Shown here piece by piece: positions 18,015-26,022 of a stretch of 64,000 bases of DNA (positions within the stretch are counted from its first letter, which is position 1; each line of letters opens with the position of its first letter). Where the stretch lies: the NCBI GenBank assembly GCA_031292555.1, contig JARLGV010000022.1:1-64000 (forward strand), given 5' to 3'. Below the pieces are notes generated by a model. It did no database searches. It saw nothing but the letters and a program-made list of their open reading frames with translations, and was not told the DNA's origin. The translations under genes were made by a program, and so were the position numbers. Source of the DNA: Fimbriimonas sp. GTDB taxonomy: Bacteria > Armatimonadota > Fimbriimonadia > Fimbriimonadales > Fimbriimonadaceae.

Positions 18015-18922
18015 TCGCTGTACTCCAGTTCGTGAAGAATACGTGGGCTCATTCGCCAGTCCTCGCTCACCCTGACGTGAAGCTGGAGGTAGGCGCGTTT
18101 GCCAGTGAATTTCTCGATCTCAAGCCGCGCCTCAGTACCGATCTTTTTGAGGAACTGACCCTGTTTTCCAATCAGAATGGCGCGCTGGCTCACCTTTTCA
18201 ACGAGAATGGATGCCGATATTCTGTTGAGATCTCCCTCTTCTTCCCACTCGTCGATCATCACGGCGACGGCATGAGGAATCTCCTGCCGAGAGGCGATCA
18301 AGATTTGCTCGCGAATTAGTTCGGCGGCCAGAAATCGGCTGCTCTGATCGGTGAATTCGTCATCTGGGTAAAGCGGTGCTTGCTCGGGCAGCTTGCTCAC
18401 GATGATTTCGAGCAATCGATCCACGTTGTAGCCTCTAGTCGCGGTCGTCAGCATGAAATCGTCGTCGGTCATCTGAAGCAATTCCCGATAGGCGTCCAAA
18501 TTGCGCTGGACGTCCTCCGCTTTCAGCAGATCCATCTTGTTCATGCAGAGTACGACAGGGATGGTGCTTTCGCGCTTGAGGAGCTTTGAGACCTCTCGAT
18601 CGAGTTCGCCCGGATGGTGGGAGCCATCTGCTACGAAGACGATCACGTTGGCATCGCCCATCGACATTCGAGCCTGCTCGATCATCGACTTGGCGAGTTG
18701 GGTATGCGGCTCGTGAATGCCGGGCGTGTCGATAAAAGCGATCTGGTACGTTGGCGTGGTTGAGATACCGACGACCCGTCGTCGAGTCGTCTGCGGCTTA
18801 TTGCTGACGATGGAGACCTTCTGCCCAACGATGTAGTTGAGCAGAGTGCTTTTGCCGACGTTCGGCTTGCCGAGAAGGGCGACGTATCCGGATCGGTATG
18901 GAGGATTCGATCGATCGGTCAT
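18011..18922 (-). CDS. era: GTPase Era
   Basis: 303 residues, the standard Era length. A ras-like GTPase needed for 16S rRNA 3'-end maturation and 30S assembly. G1 GKPNVGKST near residue 18, G2 QTTRRR, G3 DTPGIHEP near 65, G4 NKMD near 127, and a C-terminal KH domain with the expected basic helix (AILIGKQGQFLKKIGTEAR) near 240-260 that binds the anti-SD region. Its ATG is 6 bp after the stop of the large TIM-barrel gene, and its stop overlaps the next start by TTGA. It is therefore the third cistron of a tight operon, unlike the common rnc-era or ybeY-dgk-era order. Confidence 0.95.
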   Translation of the reverse strand: MTDRSNPPYRSGYVALLGKPNVGKSTLLNYIVGQKVSIVSNKPQTTRRRVVGISTTPTYQIAFIDTPGIHEPHTQLAKSMIEQARMSMGDANVIVFVADGSHHPGELDREVSKLLKRESTIPVVLCMNKMDLLKAEDVQRNLDAYRELLQMTDDDFMLTTATRGYNVDRLLEIIVSKLPEQAPLYPDDEFTDQSSRFLAAELIREQILIASRQEIPHAVAVMIDEWEEEGDLNRISASILVEKVSQRAILIGKQGQFLKKIGTEARLEIEKFTGKRAYLQLHVRVSEDWRMSPRILHELEYSD

Positions 18923-18928
18923 AACGCG

Positions 18929-21900
18929 CTATTCCCGCTTGCGAAACATCACGTTCATGCCGAGGTCGCCAAGGACGGAGTCGGCGGGGCTGCCCGAGGG
19001 CTCTCGTCTTGGGTTCGACGTCTCCTCGGATCCACCGCGATCGGAACCGCGTCCTCGGCGTCGGCGTCGGCGTCGGCCGATTTTCTCGGTCCCTTCGTCT
19101 TCGACTTCCGGCTCTTCGATGATCTGCTGGGGCCTCAGGAACCAATCTTCCGATGCCTCCTCGCTATCGCCGCCTTCCATCCACTCGTCGAGTTTCATGA
19201 TTGGGACGTCGAAATTCGAGATGTCTCCGAGGATATTCGACTCGCGCGCCGGCAGCTTATCGATGCGTAGCGCCGATGCGGGGTCGGTTTCGAGCATGTG
19301 CTCCAGTTCTTCCTTTGGCCCGACCAAGAAGACGTGCGTCGAACCGTCGGTGGCTGTGAAGCGCAGGTTCGTCGCATCGACTGCCACCCACTCGTCGGTG
19401 AGGAGGTTGAATGCGGAGAACTTGTTGGGCAACGTGATCGTGCGAGGTCCTGCCCCGGAGCAGTGAATCGTGCAGAACGGCGCACGGACGTGAACCACGT
19501 CCTCATGGAAATTCCACACGTGGGCGCCTGCCATTTGCGCTAAGGCACGGATCAGGGCCGCGTTCACCACCGGTTCGCCTAGGAAGACGCTCTTCCAATG
19601 AGCTTCCGCCGGACCCTCGTCGAACTCGCGAACGACGAAGCTCGGGAGTCCCGTCTGGGAGTATTCGCCCAGCACGGTTGCACCTTCCGGAATCGCAAAG
19701 TAACTCGGTTCGAGCTTCGTGCTGCCAATCAGGCTCTTGTCGGGGAACGCCTCGCTCAGCGGGTGACGCCGATTGAGAATCGTCGTGCCCGATTTGCTGT
19801 AGAAGGGTTGCGGCTTGAGCGCGATGCCGGTGATCTCTCTTGCTCGCTCAAGCGAATCGCGTCCGGCGTCGAAGAGGCCGGCGGAGTAGAGCCAGAAGAG
19901 GATCTTGTCGTTGCACTGCAGACGCGATTTGATCGCCGCTCGCAGTTCTGGGCGAACGTCCCACGCGTTGAGGAATAGATACAGTTTGCTGTCCGGAAAC
20001 TTCTCTCGGTGGGCCAGATCGCTCAAGAGGTAGAACGCGGCGCTGACGCCGGCGCGAAGCACCGACTCGCGTACGTTCTGAACAAGCAGTTCGAACGCAT
20101 GAGAGTCGACGAGATAGGCCAGCGCGCGTTCGTCGATGAAGATCGCGACCTCGGGATCGCCAAGCGGGGTCTGCATTCGGTCGACCATTGCCGCCCGGAC
20201 GCGAGAGGCTCTCGCCCAAACCGAATTCGTTTTGAGCCAGCCATTCCCCCACAAGTCCATCCAGGCGACGCCGGTGGAATGGGCCAACGCCACGCCGGCG
20301 CCTCGCCAATGGGCGCTCTCCAATGCCTGAGGCGTCTTGAGCGTCGGGTTGAAGTCGTCCGGCTCGTGGCCGGTGCTGAGCGACGTCTTGAAGTCCTCTT
20401 CGCTGATGTATAGCTTGCTGTTCAGAGCGAAGCTGTCGATCGGGCAAGGAAACGCGGCGCTTCCTCCCGGATCACGTTCGCGATAGCTGGGTGGGCCGGC
20501 GATAAAGTCGATCTCTGGCGTGCGCAGCAACTTACCGAGGGAAAGGTGACCGCTGGATGGGTGAGACCACTCAAACGTGTAGCCGTAGCTTGCGCCGAGC
20601 AAGAAGTAACCGTCGCTGGCCGCCTTGGCAGTGTAGGCCAGGTCTCCGATGCGGTGCACCGTTGCGTCGCTTAGGAACAGGTGGTAGTCGACATAGCGGC
20701 GATGCTTGCGCGACGACCGGATGAACTTCTCGTCATCGGTTCCAGACTGCCGGTACTCGGGAATCTGAATGTTGTCGAACCTTGCGGAGCCGTCGAACCA
20801 CGACGCCCGCAGTGTGACCTCGTCGTTGTTGTAACGTGTACGGGCCCAATCCCGGAACTTCGCCTGAGCTGCCTTCGAGTTGTCGTAGCCAAGGCCCTCC
20901 GAAAAGAACCACTCGCCCCGCTCTAGATGCAGACCCATGATGTTCTCATGAAGGGGCAAGAGCCGCATCTGCTTGACGAAGCGCTCAAGACATGCCTTTG
21001 CGACGTCCCAGAACTCGTCGTCGCAGACGCTCGGTTCGGCGACCGTGCCATCGGCGTGACGATAGCGCGCGTTCATATAGCGATCCTGCCAACCGCGTGG
21101 CGCCTGGAACGTGACCCGGAAAATGACCTGTGCCTCGGGATCGATTTCGACCGCCTTGGCAAGCATGTATGCCGCAAACGCCGTTGTATGGTCCATCTGC
21201 TCCAGGTCGACTTCGAAATCGATCAGGAACGAGTGGAGGTGAATGCCGGCCTCGGCCGCCATTCGTAGTTCGTCGAGCACAGTGTTCGCCCGCCTCTCGT
21301 CGGATGCGCTGCCAAAGAACATCAGTGGGGGATAGACGCGATGATTGCGCACGAGCGTAGGAGTGCCGTCGCGCAAGACCACCTGAGGCGCGTTATCCGG
21401 GATTTCGATTGCCGGTTTCACTGGAGGCTTCGGCGCCGCCGGGCCACGGAACGTCGGTCTCGGCAGATCGGCCTCGGCTACCGGTTTGACCGGCTCAGTA
21501 GCTGTCGTCGTTTCGGGTCGCGGTGTTTCGGCCTCGGCCGGTTTGCGCGGTTTTCGACTCCGATTGTTGCGTCGTTCTGGCTGCGGTGCGCGGTCGCCTT
21601 TCTCCGCGTCTGTGGCAGCGGTAGCCGTCTCTTCTTTGGCTGCATCGACCAGCGCCGGCGCCGGCGCCGGCACGGGAGCGGACGATCTTCCGGTGGACTG
21701 TCTCTGCCTTGGTCGCCAATTTGGAATCGGCAAGTCTTCGTCACCCAACAGAAGGTGATCGTCGACTGAGAACACGGGAACATTTACAGGCGTAAAAGAG
21801 GAAGCCGCGGCTGAAGCCGGCGCTGACTTCTTGCCCGATCGGCTCGAACGACCTTTCTTGGCTTCGGCAGGAGCCTTGACAGCCACGACCTCAACGACTG

Positions 21901-22285
21901 GCTCTTCTACGGCGGCGACTGGAATCGCGACCTTCTCAGCCGGCTTCCGCCTTCGGCTGCTCTTCTTGGGTTGGGCATTCTCTGCGCTGGTTGCATCTGG
22001 CATCTCCGGCTCAACAACAACGACGGGCGCCGTCGGAGTCGGTTCGGACGTGGCCTTCTTATGGTGAGAACGCGCTGTCTTTTTGACAGTTTCTTTAGGC
22101 GCAGTCGCAATGGCCACCGGCGCTTCCTCGATGGATAGCGCGATTTCGGGCGCAGCCTGGACCTTTGCGGTTGCGGGCTGTGCTCGTTTCGTTCGTTTGG
22201 GTGATTTTTGTGGGGCGGCGGCTTCGGTTGGCGGGGTCGGAGTTTCGGTTAAATCGGTGTTTGTGGCTAGCTTCTTTCGGGGCAT
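18929..22285 (-). CDS. Large glycosidase-like TIM-barrel protein with basic disordered tails, era operon
   Basis: 1118 residues from MPRKKLAT (22285); a 10-residue extension to 22315 is possible. Residues 1 to about 300 are low-complexity Ala/Pro/Lys/Thr/Glu sequence with several basic clusters (SSRRRKPAEK, RRNNRSRKPRKP). From about 315 a beta/alpha fold starts, YPPLMFFGSASDERRANTVL and HLHSFLIDFEVD, with MGLHLERGEWFF near 450, resembling GH42/GH35-type beta-galactosidase barrels, followed by beta-rich regions to about 1040. The tail carries GRRRRRRRGRGSD, an RNase E/G- or RGG-like basic patch. No signal peptide, so cytoplasmic. The arginine tail and the neighbour era suggest contact with RNA or the ribosome rather than a secreted glycosidase. 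That is inference; catalytic activity is unproven. Confidence 0.6.
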   Translation of the reverse strand: MPRKKLATNTDLTETPTPPTEAAAPQKSPKRTKRAQPATAKVQAAPEIALSIEEAPVAIATAPKETVKKTARSHHKKATSEPTPTAPVVVVEPEMPDATSAENAQPKKSSRRRKPAEKVAIPVAAVEEPVVEVVAVKAPAEAKKGRSSRSGKKSAPASAAASSFTPVNVPVFSVDDHLLLGDEDLPIPNWRPRQRQSTGRSSAPVPAPAPALVDAAKEETATAATDAEKGDRAPQPERRNNRSRKPRKPAEAETPRPETTTATEPVKPVAEADLPRPTFRGPAAPKPPVKPAIEIPDNAPQVVLRDGTPTLVRNHRVYPPLMFFGSASDERRANTVLDELRMAAEAGIHLHSFLIDFEVDLEQMDHTTAFAAYMLAKAVEIDPEAQVIFRVTFQAPRGWQDRYMNARYRHADGTVAEPSVCDDEFWDVAKACLERFVKQMRLLPLHENIMGLHLERGEWFFSEGLGYDNSKAAQAKFRDWARTRYNNDEVTLRASWFDGSARFDNIQIPEYRQSGTDDEKFIRSSRKHRRYVDYHLFLSDATVHRIGDLAYTAKAASDGYFLLGASYGYTFEWSHPSSGHLSLGKLLRTPEIDFIAGPPSYRERDPGGSAAFPCPIDSFALNSKLYISEEDFKTSLSTGHEPDDFNPTLKTPQALESAHWRGAGVALAHSTGVAWMDLWGNGWLKTNSVWARASRVRAAMVDRMQTPLGDPEVAIFIDERALAYLVDSHAFELLVQNVRESVLRAGVSAAFYLLSDLAHREKFPDSKLYLFLNAWDVRPELRAAIKSRLQCNDKILFWLYSAGLFDAGRDSLERAREITGIALKPQPFYSKSGTTILNRRHPLSEAFPDKSLIGSTKLEPSYFAIPEGATVLGEYSQTGLPSFVVREFDEGPAEAHWKSVFLGEPVVNAALIRALAQMAGAHVWNFHEDVVHVRAPFCTIHCSGAGPRTITLPNKFSAFNLLTDEWVAVDATNLRFTATDGSTHVFLVGPKEELEHMLETDPASALRIDKLPARESNILGDISNFDVPIMKLDEWMEGGDSEEASEDWFLRPQQIIEEPEVEDEGTEKIGRRRRRRRGRGSDRGGSEETSNPRREPSGSPADSVLGDLGMNVMFRKRE

Positions 22286-22587
22286 GGCGTTTGTAAATTG
22301 GTGGACTCGGCCCATTGCGAACCGTTGAAGCTGATCTGGACGAGTTTGTCGGCAGACAGCGTTACGGCGCTAGGCGTGCGTGCGGATTGATGCGCTGCAC
22401 AAGTTTGGACGAGGATATCGTCGGTTTCGCAGCGAGATGGAAAGGGCTCAATAAGACGTTTGCTGAGGGATCCGTCGTGAGCGGTTTTGCCGCTGCTTCT
22501 TCGAGACGTAGTGGCGCTGTCCCCGAGCATCCTGTTCGCGTGGAACGGAGCTGTTTTGGTTGGCGACAGCAAAAGCCCCTCAGGCAT
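22267..22587 (-). CDS. Possible small protein at the head of the era operon
   Basis: 106 codons, MPEGLLLSPTKTAPF to a stop at 22267, overlapping the start of the large TIM-barrel gene by 19 bp in another frame. The support is positional: TATACT at 22600-22595 stands exactly 7 nt before the ATG, the same spacing as several firm genes here. Composition is Ser/Thr rich with three Cys and no recognised domain. If it is not translated, the stretch is a 300-nt 5' leader of the era operon. An ORF on the plus strand over the same bases has no comparable support. Confidence 0.35.
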   Translation of the reverse strand: MPEGLLLSPTKTAPFHANRMLGDSATTSRRSSGKTAHDGSLSKRLIEPFPSRCETDDILVQTCAAHQSARTPSAVTLSADKLVQISFNGSQWAESTNLQTPCPERS

Positions 22588-22594
22588 TGTAGCG

Positions 22595-22600
22595 AGTATA
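22595..22600 (-). promoter_or_regulatory. -10 box for the era operon
   Basis: TATACT on the minus strand, 7 nt before ATG 22587. It is the only good -10 between the operon and the divergent ridA gene. A -35 match is not evident. Confidence 0.45.
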
Positions 22601-22649
22601 ACAGAACGCCGCCCGTTCACGCCCGAATTCGGAGGGTAACCTGCGCCTC

Positions 22650-23030
22650 ATGACACGTGAGACCATTGCGACGAAGAACGCACCGGGCGCGATCGGACCG
22701 TACAGCCAGGCGATTCGTGCCGAGGGCCGGTTCCTTTTTCTCAGCGGACAGATTCCTTTGACCTCCACCGGTGAGTTGCTTCAGGGCGATGTGAAGGATC
22801 AGGCCAAGCAATCGATGGAGAATCTGAGCGCGGTGTTGGCCGAGGCCGGCTTGACGTTTGCAAACGTGGTAAAGACCACAATATTCTTGAGCGGCATGGA
22901 GCACTTTGCCGCAGTAAATGAAGTCTATGGCGCCTGCTTCAGCGCAGATCCTCCTGCTCGATCTACGGTTGCCGTCGCCGGCTTGCCTCGTGGCGTCGAT
23001 GTGGAAATCGAGATGATCGCGGTTTACTAA
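22650..23030 (+). CDS. ridA: RidA family enamine/imine deaminase
   Basis: 126 residues, the normal RidA length. Hydrolyses reactive 2-aminoacrylate and related enamines released by PLP enzymes; forms a trimer in the cytoplasm. Diagnostic residues are present: GPYSQAIRAEG, FLSGQIPL, the conserved Arg in PARSTVAVAGLPRG, and the closing VEIEMIAVY with the conserved Glu. Divergent from the era operon. GGAGGG at 22631-22636 is a weak, distant Shine-Dalgarno site. The next genes on the strand begin 149 bp later and need not be linked. Confidence 0.9.
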   Translation: MTRETIATKNAPGAIGPYSQAIRAEGRFLFLSGQIPLTSTGELLQGDVKDQAKQSMENLSAVLAEAGLTFANVVKTTIFLSGMEHFAAVNEVYGACFSADPPARSTVAVAGLPRGVDVEIEMIAVY

Positions 23031-23179
23031 TCCGGCTCGATTAGGTCAGTCGCTCAAAGAACAATCTGGCGCCTCGGCGCCGTGCGTTTCGGGTTTTGCG
23101 CCTTTGATGAGGGATTCGCCCCGATGCCCATCGGATGGTCTACAATCGCCGTTAATCCAACCAGACTCGCCCAACTACC

Positions 23180-24088
23180 ATGAAGCACGTCGTCTCGATC
23201 AGTCTAGGCACCAGCAAGCGCGATAAGCGCGATGAAGTCGATATCTTGGGTGAGACGTTTCTTTTGGAACGGATCGGCACCGATGGAGACATGAAGAAGT
23301 TTGGTCAGATGTTCACTGATCTGGACGGAAAAGTCGATGCGATCGGCGTCGGCGGGGCCGACATCAACGTCGTCATCGAGGACAAGAAGTATGCGTTTCG
23401 CGAGATACTGAACCTCATCAAGGGCGCTACCAAGACGCCGGTGGTGGACGGCGGTGGCCTCAAGCACACGCTTGAGCGCAACACGATTCGCACCCTTCAG
23501 CGTGACGGAACGGTGGACTTCAAGAAGGAGAAAGTGCTTCTCGTCTCGGCAGTCGACCGATTCGGCATGGCCCAGGCGTTGGTTGAGGCGGGTTCGGACG
23601 TGATCTTCGGCGACTTTCTCTTTGGCTTGGGCATCCCGATCAAGCTGACCAAGTACAGCCAGGTCAAGACGTTCGGGAGTCTCCTTTTGCCGATCGCCAC
23701 GAAACTTCCATTCAAGTGGTTCTATCCGACCGGCGAAAAGCAGGAACAGCGGACGCCGAAGTATCCCAAGATCTTCGCTGAATGCACGGTCGTCTGCGGA
23801 GACTGGCATTACATTAGGCGCTATATGCCGGAGGACATGGCGGGGAAGACGGTCATCACCCAAACGCTGCGTAAGGCCGATTTGGACTTACTCAAACAAT
23901 TCAACACGCGCCGTGCGATTACAACTACGCCGGTGATCGGGGGAGAGACGTTCGCCACGAACGTGATGGAAGGCGTGATCGTCGCTCTACTGGGTAAGAA
24001 ACCGTCCGAGATCAGTGAGCAGGATTACTTGGATACCTTGGCTCGTTTGGGCTGGAAGCCCAATGTGATCGAGATTGCCGGCGTCTGA
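23180..24088 (+). CDS. Protein of the family annotated as 'quinate 5-dehydrogenase'
   Basis: 302 residues. Opens with MKHVVSISLGTSKRDKR, then GETFLLERIGTDGDMKKF, DAIGVGGADIN, VVDGGGLKHTLER and SAVDRFGMAQAL. This is the pattern of a conserved family in Deinococcus, Chloroflexi and Armatimonadota that databases label quinate 5-dehydrogenase. I know of no firm experimental basis for that label, and the chain does not show a classic Rossmann GxGxxG at its N-terminus. It is followed 123 bp later by an acyl-ACP-reductase-like gene on the same strand, and the pair may act together. TACAAT at 23141-23146 is a candidate -10 with a roughly 30-nt leader. Confidence 0.65.
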   Translation: MKHVVSISLGTSKRDKRDEVDILGETFLLERIGTDGDMKKFGQMFTDLDGKVDAIGVGGADINVVIEDKKYAFREILNLIKGATKTPVVDGGGLKHTLERNTIRTLQRDGTVDFKKEKVLLVSAVDRFGMAQALVEAGSDVIFGDFLFGLGIPIKLTKYSQVKTFGSLLLPIATKLPFKWFYPTGEKQEQRTPKYPKIFAECTVVCGDWHYIRRYMPEDMAGKTVITQTLRKADLDLLKQFNTRRAITTTPVIGGETFATNVMEGVIVALLGKKPSEISEQDYLDTLARLGWKPNVIEIAGV

Positions 24089-24148
24089 TGGCCGTAACAT
24101 GCGGTCCATGCGGCAGTGCGTGGACTTCAGGAAACCGGTGTTCGTAGA

Positions 24149-24154
24149 TATAAT
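24149..24154 (+). promoter_or_regulatory. Candidate -10 box upstream of the acyl-ACP-reductase-like gene
   Basis: TATAAT at 24149-24154 with a second TATACT at 24166-24171; start codon at 24212. Perfect -10 hexamer but no clear -35. Suggests the gene can be transcribed separately from its upstream neighbour. Confidence 0.4.
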
Positions 24155-24211
24155 CGTCTCAACTGTATACTGACTCCAAGGTTTTGGACCCCGGTCGCTC
24201 TGCACATCCCT

Positions 24212-25300
24212 ATGATCCGATTTGGCTTCGTCATCCATCCGCTCTATCCGAAGGACTTATCCCGGCGCTATCGGATCGCCAAGTACCTGCCTGACCGGGT
24301 TATCGAGGAGTTCCTCAAGCGGAAGAAGCCGGTCGTAGCCAGTCAGATCACCGGAATAAAATCGAAAACCGGGGTCGAGACGGAAGGTTGGTTCATCGGG
24401 TTGCCACTGGTTCCGAGGCAAATGGTCGAGAGCCTGCCCATCGAGTTCGTCTACGACCGGATCGCCCAATGCGCAGAATTGGCGGCTGACCAAGGCGCTT
24501 CATTGATTGGGCTCGGCGCTTTTTCGAGTGTTGTTGGGGACGGTGGTGTGTCCGTCTCCAAGCGGACCAAGATCGGCGTCACCACCGGAAACAGCTACAC
24601 CGTCGCCACCGCAATCAAGGGAACGCTTCGAGCGCTGGAGATGCTTGAAACCGATACGCACCAGTCGACCCTGGCCGTGGTCGGTGCGACCGGATCGATC
24701 GGCAAGACCTGCGCAAAAGTGCTCGGTCGCGAGTTTGGACGCCTCATCGTGATTGGGCGCGATCTTGAGCGGACTCAGATGGTTGCCGCCGAGCTTCCCA
24801 ATGCTGAGGCAAGCACCGACCTTGCAGTAATCAAGGTCGCGGACGCGATCGTCACCGTCAGTTCGGCGGGAAAGGAACTCATCATGCCTGAGCACCTCAA
24901 GCCGGGATGCGTGGTGTGCGACGTGGCCCGTCCGCGAGACGTTTCGGTTCGGGTTGCAAAGGAACGACCGGACGTTCTGGTGATTGAGGGCGGCGTGGTA
25001 AGCGTGCCCGGCGATGTGAAGTTCAACTTCAATTTCGGCTTCCCGCCAAGAACCGCCTACGCTTGCATGAGCGAGACGATGATCCTGGCCCTTGAAGGCG
25101 ATCCGTCCCTTTTCAACTTCACGTTAGGTAAGGACGTCACGGTGGAACAGGTCGACAAGATCTCGGAACTTGCCGAAAAACACGGATTCGAATTGGCCGG
25201 ATTCCGTTCGTTCGAGAAGGCAGTCGGCGACGAGGCAATCGCACGGGCTAAGAAGGCTCGAATCATGGCTCCCACCGTTCCGCGCCTCGTCCACCCGTAG
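24212..25300 (+). CDS. Long-chain acyl-ACP reductase-like protein (fatty aldehyde-forming family)
   Basis: 362 residues from ATG 24212. Order of blocks matches cyanobacterial acyl-ACP reductase: an N-terminal domain with IGLGAFSSVV and TTGNSYTVATAI, the NADPH motif VVGATGSIGKTCAKVLG, IVIGRDLER, DAIVTVSSAGKELI, CDVARPRDV, IEGGVVSVPGDV, then AYACMSETMILALEG. The Cys in that last block (residue 285) aligns with the nucleophile in the ACFAEAM segment of the cyanobacterial enzyme. It would reduce fatty acyl-ACP or acyl-CoA to an aldehyde. Genome pipelines may label it shikimate dehydrogenase because of the shared fold. No aldehyde-deformylating oxygenase is in the window. ATG 24116 would add an unrelated 32-residue leader. 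Confidence 0.7.
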   Translation: MIRFGFVIHPLYPKDLSRRYRIAKYLPDRVIEEFLKRKKPVVASQITGIKSKTGVETEGWFIGLPLVPRQMVESLPIEFVYDRIAQCAELAADQGASLIGLGAFSSVVGDGGVSVSKRTKIGVTTGNSYTVATAIKGTLRALEMLETDTHQSTLAVVGATGSIGKTCAKVLGREFGRLIVIGRDLERTQMVAAELPNAEASTDLAVIKVADAIVTVSSAGKELIMPEHLKPGCVVCDVARPRDVSVRVAKERPDVLVIEGGVVSVPGDVKFNFNFGFPPRTAYACMSETMILALEGDPSLFNFTLGKDVTVEQVDKISELAEKHGFELAGFRSFEKAVGDEAIARAKKARIMAPTVPRLVHP

Positions 25301-25368
25301 ACATTCAGGCTTTCTTTTTAGGCAAGAACCCTTTGCGGCCGAATCCGTCATAAAGTAATCAGACGGCT

Positions 25369-25947
25369 ATGGCTACTATCGATACGATTCAGGCACCCAC
25401 CCATGGGCCTTTGTTCGATGAGCAGAAGTCCACGGAACTCGCCGCACACATGGTGTTGCGGTGCGCCAGAAGAGTGCAAGTCTGGCGGCTGATGGCCGCG
25501 CTATACATACTTGATCGGCGGAGTATCGACGCGCATGGTCATGCCATTACTGAGGACGACTACATTGCGCTGCCCGGCGTTGCAGCGGTTCCTCACGGCT
25601 TAACTGTTCATGCCCTCAACCCTAGCTATGAAACGATGTGGCACCACCACCTCGAACTTGTTGGGCGCGACATCCAGTACCTTGCGACTCCCGATAGGCC
25701 CATGATGCCGAGGGAGATCTACAAGATCGCCGAGAGGATCGTTTCGGACTACGCGCATCTCGATGACCGCCAATTCAAACTGCAGTACTTTTCCGAAGCG
25801 CCGGAGGCCTTTGTCACCGAGCAACGCCTGTTCACCCAGGAACACGTAATGATTGCGCTCGGCCGCGATCCCGAGGAAGCGAAGTCGATTTACGAGGAGT
25901 GGAACGCCGAACGCCGTGCGCGACACGTCCGTCCGCACAACATGTAG
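25369..25947 (+). CDS. Panacea (DUF4065/SocA-like) domain protein
   Basis: 192 residues. The segment LMAALYILDRRSIDAHGHAI followed by TEDDYIALPGVAAVP has the Panacea order: helix with an aromatic-Asp pair, 'G-x-xI-T-x-D-x-Y', then a Pro-bearing turn. It usually continues into GPVP, here degenerate (GVAAVPHGL). The remaining helices, including QRLFTQEHVMIALGRDPEE, fit a helical domain. Panacea proteins are antitoxins for many unrelated toxins, or proteolytic adaptors like SocA. No toxin-like ORF lies next to it: upstream is a metabolic gene 68 bp away, downstream oligopeptidase B. So it is either an orphan or a repurposed family member. No cysteine-based or metal motif seen. Confidence 0.5.
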   Translation: MATIDTIQAPTHGPLFDEQKSTELAAHMVLRCARRVQVWRLMAALYILDRRSIDAHGHAITEDDYIALPGVAAVPHGLTVHALNPSYETMWHHHLELVGRDIQYLATPDRPMMPREIYKIAERIVSDYAHLDDRQFKLQYFSEAPEAFVTEQRLFTQEHVMIALGRDPEEAKSIYEEWNAERRARHVRPHNM

Positions 25948-26022
25948 GTTCGGCTGCCGCCAACATCATAATAAGGCCCTGGGATCGACTGGCTCTCACA
26001 GGCATCGAACCAGGAGAGAACT

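Noticed and set aside
22315-22653. 112-codon plus-strand ORF before ridA
   Set aside because: No promoter or Shine-Dalgarno support, overlaps the start of ridA, and has no recognisable motif; the minus-strand ORF there has better positional support.
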